Below are positions 57,133 through 64,000 of a DNA stretch of 64,000 bases, one piece after another. The stretch is taken from contig JAFREE010000010.1 in NCBI GenBank assembly GCA_019400425.1, forward strand, positions 1 through 64,000, given 5' to 3'. The stretch comes from Hymenochaete sp. R1. Taxonomy: Eukaryota; Basidiomycota; Agaricomycetes; Hymenochaetales; Hymenochaetaceae. The stretch's first letter is position 1; the number at the start of each line of letters is the position of its first letter. The notes under the pieces were generated by a model. That model saw only the letters and a list, made by a program, of their open reading frames with translations. It did no database searches and was not told where the DNA came from. The position numbers and the translations under genes were made by a program.

Positions 57133-58823
57133 CTACATCCAAAGAGCCTCGTATCTCTCATGAAGTTCTGGTCGCGATCCTACACCGTCCTGCACCTCAT
57201 TTAGAACTCCGCTCCTCCGCAGCCACACCTTATCCTCCTCGTTCATCTGCACGAGATCCCGGCCTTGCACGTAGATATGGTTCAAAGGTACGTGTAGCTC
57301 TTTCCTAGCCATACAAAATCTTTTGAAAGCATCAAAGTCCACCGTGCGCCAATCTACGAGCATGCATGCTTCCAACTGGGGACAGATCACGTTGTATGAT
57401 GTCTCGATCGAGTCTGGGGCACGTTGAAGCAGAGCCTCAAAAACGATGCTCGGTACTTGCTTCAGCTTGATGAACCGGAGCGTCATGGAATGGAACCATC
57501 GACATAACAGTCCCTGGTCAGTCGCGCCGAGGTCGTCCACAGAGAGGATCGTGACTTTGGGATAGCGACCTGTAATGTGCTTTAAGAAAGGTTCTGAATC
57601 TCGAGCACTCGGTGTCTTCCCAACAGCTAGATAACGCAGTTCCGGTGCTCTGATCACTGTGGAGATAAAAATTGCGTAGATTGGGTTTAGATTGCGTATT
57701 CCGAGTTCGCGGAGGTAAGGCATATTGACAGGCGTCAAGTCCTCCACAGGGCAAACCGCCAGTTTTGCACAAGCACCATCAAATATGGCTCTTTCCAACC
57801 GCGGAGAGTTATGAAAGACCGATGCTAGGTATTCAAATGAAGGCATGTGTTCGACTGCCATCTTCCTTATCTCAAAAACGCGAAGGTTTTGGAAGGCTTC
57901 TACCCTGTAGTCAAGAAATGCTCCTGTGAAAATAGCCTCGCGCATTCTTGGGGCAGGCATGCCTTCAAATAATCGACAAGCTTCTTGTGTGAGGATCGGA
58001 GGTGGTGTTCGAAATTTCGCATATGCGGAACCTTTTCTATGCAAAGCAAGTTTCCGTAGGTTCCGCGGTGGGGGTGCGGTCTGGAGGGCCAAAGTCACTT
58101 CCAAGAAGGCGGCCCATGTATCGCAGATGATGGTCAACATAGAAACTTGATCCATATACGAGCAAACAAAGACCATTAACTGCTTCATACTTTCTGGTTT
58201 GAAGTGGCCGTCCTCCTCTATTCCCGACCAGTTGGGATCGCTCTCATCAATGAAGATTTTTAATGGATGAGCTCGGGCACGTTGGACGCAATATCGGGCT
58301 AAATGGAACGGAGGTTGGGTATTGATGTAGATTGTCGACCATCTACGGAGTAATTGTGAATCGCGAAGGTTGCGGATCTGATGAACGCTGCTTACATTTG
58401 TGGGGTTCCCAAAACGACCTTGCGCCAAAACGAGCACACAGACATCAAAATCATCCGTGAGCGATGAACAGCAACTGCGTTCTGTGATTCAAGCAGTAAT
58501 ACAAAAATACGCTCAAGAACCTCAAGAGGAAGAGTATTGATCGGAAACGTTCGCCAGCAGAGAATCTCATATGCCGCTTTCCTCGTCGCGAGAACGTCCA
58601 ACAGATAATATGTATGCGGTTCGGGGCGTTTCGCTTCCAGTTGCAGAATTTGCTGGTGGAGGTTACGACGGGCGCTGTTATGTTCTTCTAGAGTCTGAGG
58701 TAACTTCAGGATGGGAGTCCGTATCATTCCATGTATGACCTCATGGGTCCTTCTTGCAACGACCCGGTCTGCTTCCGCACGGGGAAGAGTGCATTCATCC
58801 CGAGGAGACTGCATACTAATCAT
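57133..58823 (-). CDS. F-box protein of the Agaricomycete type
   Basis: About 540 aa in two coding exons. The N-terminal coiled segment LPQTLEEHNSARRNLHQQIL precedes the F-box: INTLPLEVLERIFVLLLES and SVCSFWRKVVLGTPQ joined across a 46-bp intron to IWSTIYINTQPP. The remainder has irregular leucine-rich repeats (LRKLALHRKGSAYAKF, LRVFEIRKMAVEHMPS, LRELGIRNLNPIYA, LRYLAVGKTPSARDSEPF). This layout is typical of the large F-box families of mushroom genomes, whose members recruit targets to SCF ubiquitin ligases. The start at 58823 is the first Met after stops in frame. An upstream exon (YGPLSDFSLNRN) spliced at GTAAGT is possible but has no in-frame ATG nearby. Ends YEALWM at 57133. Confidence 0.85.
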
Positions 58824-59659
58824 ATTTACATGAGAACACCATTGTCATATCTCGAAGAAAAAGTCAATGAAACTTACATTCCGGTTCAAGCTGAAATCCG
58901 ACAATGGACCATAAGCAAGGTGAGTGGGCAGAAGATGCACGATGGAGAGAGCCGCGGTACAACGTCCATGCTTTAAACGATCTCCGTTACACGGAAGAGC
59001 CACGTTATATTGATTTCAAAAGCTTTGATTGATCGATACACTGAAACGGAGGGAATTGTGGTGGGTTTTGTTTGAGTTTGAGTGACGCTGAATGATCGTA
59101 GGTAAGGATCTCTCGGGGTCTCATAACGACGCTTGGGTAGAAAAGGTAAGTGTTGTACTTTGGGAATAGTCGATGCTGGAAGATTGAGGTCAAAGCGGAC
59201 CTCTCATTATTTCCCTTTGTAATCGACGTCGAGGTGCAAGCGTTCCTTACGACTGCTAGACTAAGCGAGCCCACAAGAGATTGAAAGATCGAGCCTCTGT
59301 CGAGGATTAAGTTTCTTTAACAACCAGCTTACCTTCATGTCACAACGCAACGTTCTTTGTATTCAGAACAGAGGCCCGAAAATGACATGGAGGCAAACCA
59401 GTAGAATCAGATATCCGATACCATTGGTAGTCAACAAACAACTATCGGCACCCATAAGCACCCATACGGACAAACATACCAAGCACTTGGAAAAAAATAC
59501 AAGTACAACATAGAAAACAGTAGTTAGATGCACATCAATAAGGCTAGGAATAAAACGACCATTGAGAGAAAAAGGCTCAAGCTCAAGTTTCAGTAGAAAA
59601 AGAACAAGCATATAAGGTCGTGAAACGAAGTGGTTAAACAAATATCGCAAGATCAATGT
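58824..59659. other. Intergenic between the F-box and PB1 genes
   Basis: 836 bp. Promoter of the F-box gene on the left and 3' flank of the PB1 gene on the right. A hydrophobic 97-aa minus-strand frame (59363-59656) lies in the presumed 3' UTR of the PB1 gene and is not credible as a gene. Confidence 0.45.
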
Positions 59660-62354
59660 TCAGCGTCGTCGGCCGCTCTCTCGAGGACGAGGAGAGGGAG
59701 TACTTCGAATATTCAATACATTGATAACACGCACGAGCACTTCCTCCTCGTTGGCATTATCCTTGCCTTCCGTATAGCGATTCACGATTTCCACAACATT
59801 TGGTTTTGTCTGGATGCCCATGTCGAATAGGCGGGTCATAATCTTGTCCTTAAGAGGTGCCAGATGCGACCGAGAACCTCTAGCTGGAGGTTGAGGCCAC
59901 GATATTGGTGCACCAGGACCCGAGGCCGAGCGTGTCATCTGTGGCAGCTCCGTACCATATAATGGCTCTTGTTTGTAAGAGGACGATCGAACGAAGGACG
60001 TCGGAGCAGGAGGCGGAGGCGGAGGAGGCGGATGTTCATTGAATGATGAGTGCTGGTTGTGGTTGGGTCCCATGAATGGCGGCTCAACGACGATAGGAGG
60101 CGGAGGAGGAATGGAAGAGAAGTCGGAGGGGTGTAGCGAAGGTTCCGTCATGTCTACGTGGCGCATTGTTTTGGCTTGAGGTGTTCGCGGAGGCGGAACG
60201 GCTATTGGAGGTCGTGAGGAAGCCGACGACATTCGACCATCCTGGCCTCGATGGTACGCCTCTGCATATGGCCCTGTGGATGCACCTTGTCCTAAGCCTT
60301 CAATGTGCTCTTGCAAAGGCATGCGAGCCACAATTTTCTCCTCCCGTCTTAAACCCTCTCGTTAGCGTCATGATACTGCTTGAGAAGTGTGCAAAACATA
60401 CTCGGAGCGCATCTGAGCCCGACCTTCAGTCCTCTTGTCAGCCAACTCTTGTCGAGCCTTACGACGCTCCTCTTTCTGCTTCCTGAATCGTTCTTTATTC
60501 TCCCTGTAAGCAGCCTTTAACGCCTCCAGGTCAGCCTTCGTATCATGTATTGTCGGCTCATTATCCCCATCATGATCGTATTCATCACCATCTCCCGCAT
60601 CCGGATACTGATAAGGGTCGCCATATCCACCTGGTCCATAACCGTAGCCATAATTCCAAGGGCCCGGGTTCCATGATTGTGATTTGTTCAAGTATGGAGC
60701 TGGAGGACCTTGCCAGCCAGGATGATACGGTGGCATCATCGGTGGATATCCCCCTGAACCAGGAGGTGGAGGCCGGTGAGGGTGACCACTGAAGCCACTG
60801 CGAGCTGTTCCTCGACCCCTGGGTGCCCGTGGCCCGGAACGAGTGTTTCCAGATTGGTAGTCCAGAGTGTGAGGGCGTGCCTGAGAACGTCTACTGGGGC
60901 CAGTTTCTGTCAAAGCTGCAGAACTACTACTCAACTCGGCTATAACCCTGAAAACCCCTCCTAAAGCTTCAGCGATGATACGAACCGTATCACGCTCAGC
61001 GCTGCGGGCCATGTTGTTCGCTGCGTTGGATATTCTACCTGACGTTTCTTCTGCCACAACCCTCACGTTATCAGCAGCACTCGCGATTCTATCTCGTTCG
61101 GTCGACCAATACTCCCCTTCGATAGCATTTCTGATAATATTTTGAAGACCCTCAGATAGCTCGGGATGCGAGGCAAACGCTGCATTGAGATCGTTAACTA
61201 GGGCACCTACATCATGGACAAAGGAGGGGCGGAGCGTAGGCTGTTCCATGGTAGGAGTGCGGCTTCCAGCAGTAGGGTCTTGATCGGTCGGTGCACGAGC
61301 ATGCTCGAGTGGAACCTGCCTTGGAGTGAAAGATGGTGAACGCGCTGATGTGACCGTCTCTGTTCGAAAAGCCGGGTATTGGCCATCTTGGGCATTGGGC
61401 AATGGTTTGATGGCATCCGATGGGGGTGCTACTGGATACACGGTGCCGAAAGCTCCCATTAACCTATCCGTATCTGGTGCTCCATATTGATCACGGCGTT
61501 CATCTATTTTCGTATCAATACCATTGGATATGAGAAAACGATAAAGCATCACCTTGTGGAGATTCGCTGATATCAGGGTAGTCTCCATACACATGCACAT
61601 CAGGTTTTGAAGATTGGTCGTTGTTAATTACTGAAGCGGATGATGTAGACTTAGACCCATCCGCCCGCAGAGCTGCGTATTCCATGTCTTTCTGTCTGAC
61701 CTGGCGTGCATTCAAGCTCGGTATCGTATCACCACCACCTGGACCACTCATGCGCTCAGAATGAGAAGCGTCGCTCCCAGCTATTTCCACAAAACGCTGG
61801 CCTAAGAAGAACCAATAAATCCATGAGCACCTGAAAGTAGCACTGGGACGTACTTGCAGAGTCAGGTTCATCTACTTCAACTATGCGTGGTAACATGTGA
61901 TACCCTCCATCGAGGTCATACACCATCGTCCGTCCCATGGACTGTATTTCCACTGGCTCATCCTCAATATCCTCATAGTAAGCAGAGGCGCTTCCCCTTC
62001 GCGAGCGTCCCGTTTCGACGACCGTGAGTTTTGCTGAGTCTTGGTAGCAGTGTTGAAAGTAATCTTGGGAATAGAAGCATGAGTGCCATTAAGGATGAAC
62101 GTAGACAAACATTTTACCGTCCAGTTCGTCTTGTGTACTCATAGTGATCACGTCGGCCCCATCATCATAGCTCACAGCAACATCTTGACGATTGATTCCA
62201 GCGAGGTCAGCAACCTTCGCTTCCAGTTCACTCCAAGTAGGGCGATTGGGAAACGAAATGCGCCTGGTCACGAATTTGAGAATGTATCGCAGGTGACAAG
62301 AAAATAAAACACCAACCTTATCTCGCCACCTGTTGAAAGTTTGAGTTTTATCAT
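59660..62354 (-). CDS. PB1-domain protein with UBA-like C-terminus, possible autophagy adaptor
   Basis: Starts MIKLKLSTGGEIRRISFPNR at 62354. This PB1 domain has the basic cluster (KLK, RR) and, later, the acidic OPCA-like segment SYDDGADVITMSTQDELDDY. A variable region contains YYEDIEDEPVEIQSMGRTMV. A long helical part follows (FASHPELSEGLQNIIRNAIE, VRVVAEETSGRISNAANNMA), then Gly/Pro/Tyr-rich low complexity. A charged coiled coil (LEALKAAYRENKERFRKQKE) and a poly-Pro segment lead to the C-terminal KDKIMTRLFDMGIQTKPNVV and VLVRVINVLNIR, resembling a UBA domain of the p62/NBR1 type. The order PB1 to UBA is shared with selective-autophagy receptors, but no ZZ or FW domain is seen. YEDI next to acidic residues and EYAAL fit a loose LIR pattern. 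About seven introns. The adaptor role is inference. Confidence 0.78.
60007..60029 (-). repeat. Poly-proline coding repeat
   Basis: Imperfect GGA/GGC repeat on the plus strand encoding about eight consecutive prolines of the PB1 protein on the minus strand. Confidence 0.7.
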
Positions 62355-62611
62355 CAGGAGCTCACCGACGAGTTGGGAAGAGGAGGCACTTGAGCCCTCT
62401 CAAAGCGCGCCTCTTTTTATGCTGCGTCATTCGCAGTATGCTTATCTAATGCAATCTCAAATGGGCTTAGCACAGCATGGCAACGACGCCGGTCCAAGTA
62501 CAGTATACACGCTTTGGGCATTTCATTTGTTCTATACATGGAATACAAGAAACTATTCATTCGGAACCAATAACGGATGCACAATACAGAGAACTAAGCA
62601 TTTCGAAGTAC
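62355..62611. other. Promoter of the PB1 gene and 3' flank of the aldo-keto reductase
   Basis: 257 bp between two minus-strand genes. No further feature recognised. Confidence 0.5.
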
Positions 62612-64000
62612 TCAAGCAAAGATAGCGATGCGCGGATCGATTTCAGCGGGATCGTTGAGCTGTAGACGGGCATGAATTTTGGCCAGCCGAACAGAGCTAT
62701 GAAGAAGGCACTTACGCGCAGACCGATGTTGAGTGAGCTCAATTGCTTCTGTTCAGTCTCTGAAAGGTTGAAGTCATCGCACTTCAGGTTTGAAGCAACG
62801 CGTTCTGCGCTGTTACTCTTCGGAATGACGGCGATGCCCTGCTGCGTAGCCCACCGCAGCAACACTTGCGCAGGAGCTACGAAATAATGATGAGGCCATT
62901 GATTCAGCCACTTCGAGAATGAGACTTACTTCTTCCATGAGTCTTAGAGATTGTGGCAACTGCGTCATGTTCCAGAAGACCAACAACGCCCTTGTTCATT
63001 CCCAATTCGAGATAGCTCTGAGGACCAAAAGAGGAGTACGCAGTGATGGCAATGCCGAGCTGATTAGCGAGTTTGAGAAGAGGCTCCTGAGTGAGATATG
63101 GGTGCAGCTCGATCTGGAGGACTTGCGGCTCAATTCTAGCATACCGCAAGATGTCCAGAATGATGGAGCCCTGGCAGTTACTGAATGGTGATTTATATAA
63201 GTTCCACCTTCTCAAACGAAATTAAAGGCATTTACCTGATACCGATATTCTTCGCTACGCCTGAGTCTACAAGTTCCTCCATTGCTTGCCAAGTCTCTTG
63301 GAATGGTGTATTTTCTGCAACACTTTATACGCCTCTTACTGAGAACACTATCGGAATCACTTACGAAGATGGACCTTTCCGTCCAGTCCCCACCACTCCG
63401 GAGGATATTTGTCCTTGGGTTCAACATATTGGAGGGCAATAGGAAAATGTACAAGGAAAAGATCAAAGTAATCAATGCCCTACAAATGAAATTTAAGATG
63501 GTGAATTTGGAACGTAGGAGTGATGAAACTCACCCATAAGTCAAGTTGGTATTTCGAAAGTTGTTTGACGTGGCTTTTGGCATGGAACGTGTTCCAAAGC
63601 TAAGACTTTAATGAGCCAAAAGCAACGATAGCCATTCGTGATTGCTGTACCTTAGAAGTGATGACTGTGCAACTCAGTTTGTAGACCGCTGATTTTATAT
63701 TGAACATTAGACTTACAGAGGTCCTCCCGCTTCACTAAACCGTCTTTGATCGCCCTTGCGACACCTTCTCCGGCTTCACGCTCATTCCCATAATCACCAG
63801 CACCGTCGAAGAGACGGTACCCAGCTTTGATAGCATTGTAAACGGTCTTTGAGAGCCTATTCAACCGCCCATTCTTTCCAGAACAAACATGCATATACTC
63901 ACGTCCGCGCACGATGAGTTGGTGACCTGCCAGTTCATTGATTAAGGAAATAAACAAGATGGGCACACTCGTGAGACTGACCTTCCAAAGACCAAAGCTT
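62612..64000 (-). CDS. D-xylose-reductase-like aldo-keto reductase, 5' end missing
   Basis: NAD(P)H-dependent aldo-keto reductase reducing xylose and other aldoses. The gene enters from the right edge with a partial exon encoding FGLWK (63985-64000). It continues [48 protein letters not shown] and [75 protein letters not shown] and the cofactor motif [14 protein letters not shown] follow. The end is [14 protein letters not shown] at 62612. The catalytic tetrad is visible: Asp in FDGAGDY, Tyr in YGNE, Lys in SKLWN, His in LVHFP. About seven introns, several under 60 bp. The family is certain and the substrate likely; roughly the first 15-20 residues lie outside the window. Confidence 0.92.

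Noticed and set aside
59363..59656. Hydrophobic 97-codon minus-strand frame
   Set aside because: Lies in the presumed 3' UTR of the PB1 gene; the hydrophobicity comes from T-rich sequence.

Overview
The window reads as nuclear DNA of a filamentous basidiomycete, most likely an Agaricomycete. Protein-coding genes are dense (29 genes in 64 kb) and lie on both strands. Almost every gene is broken by short GT..AG introns of about 50-70 bp. The proteins are eukaryotic and fungal: KRE6-type glucan synthesis protein, mitochondrial carriers, U1A-type snRNP protein, Agaricomycete-style F-box protein. There is no sign of operons, viral replication genes, CRISPR or rRNA, and I found no convincing tRNA. 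Gene models were built by hand by joining frames at splice sites. Gene ends are usually firm; some internal splice sites are not.

Layout. 0.4-16.9 kb: ARMT1/DUF89 metal-dependent phosphatase (+), a 279-bp mariner-like MITE, RING-H2 ubiquitin ligase (-), a hypothetical protein (+), D-amino-acid oxidase (+), U1A/U2B''-type snRNP protein (-), membrane-anchored LysM protein (+), MARVEL-like four-helix membrane protein (+), BTB protein (-), TatD-type hydrolase (-). 17-31.6 kb: tRNA m1G37 methyltransferase TRM5 (+), calcium-binding mitochondrial aspartate/glutamate carrier (+), secreted Ser/Thr-rich protein (+), TXNDC17-like thioredoxin (+), amidase (+), MOCS1-type molybdopterin synthesis gene carrying MoaA and MoaC (-), and a coiled-coil hypothetical protein (+). 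31.9-47.7 kb: UBE2O-type giant E2/E3 (+), KRE6/SKN1 GH16 protein (-), a hypothetical protein (+), mitochondrial N-acetylglutamate synthase (-), acylcarnitine carrier (+), PP2C phosphatase (-). 48.1-64 kb: GNL1-type circularly permuted GTPase (-), AIF2/AMID-like flavoprotein (+), homeodomain protein (+), UTP17/WDR75 ribosome-biogenesis WD40 protein (-), F-box protein (-), PB1 protein with a UBA-like tail (-), and the 3' part of a D-xylose-reductase-like aldo-keto reductase (-) that runs off the right edge.

The genes are mostly unrelated housekeeping genes, not a metabolic cluster. Loose themes are mitochondrial metabolism (carrier, NAGS, acylcarnitine carrier, MOCS1, TRM5), ubiquitin-linked turnover (RING, UBE2O, BTB, F-box, PB1/UBA-like) and ribosome biogenesis (GNL1, UTP17). 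The points most worth a second look are the MITE with internal GTAAC repeats, the MOCS1 locus whose MoaA frame ends in Gly-Gly-stop yet can be spliced into MoaC, the PB1/UBA-like protein as a candidate selective-autophagy adaptor, two in-frame TRM5 starts, and an internally duplicated Thr-rich secreted protein.
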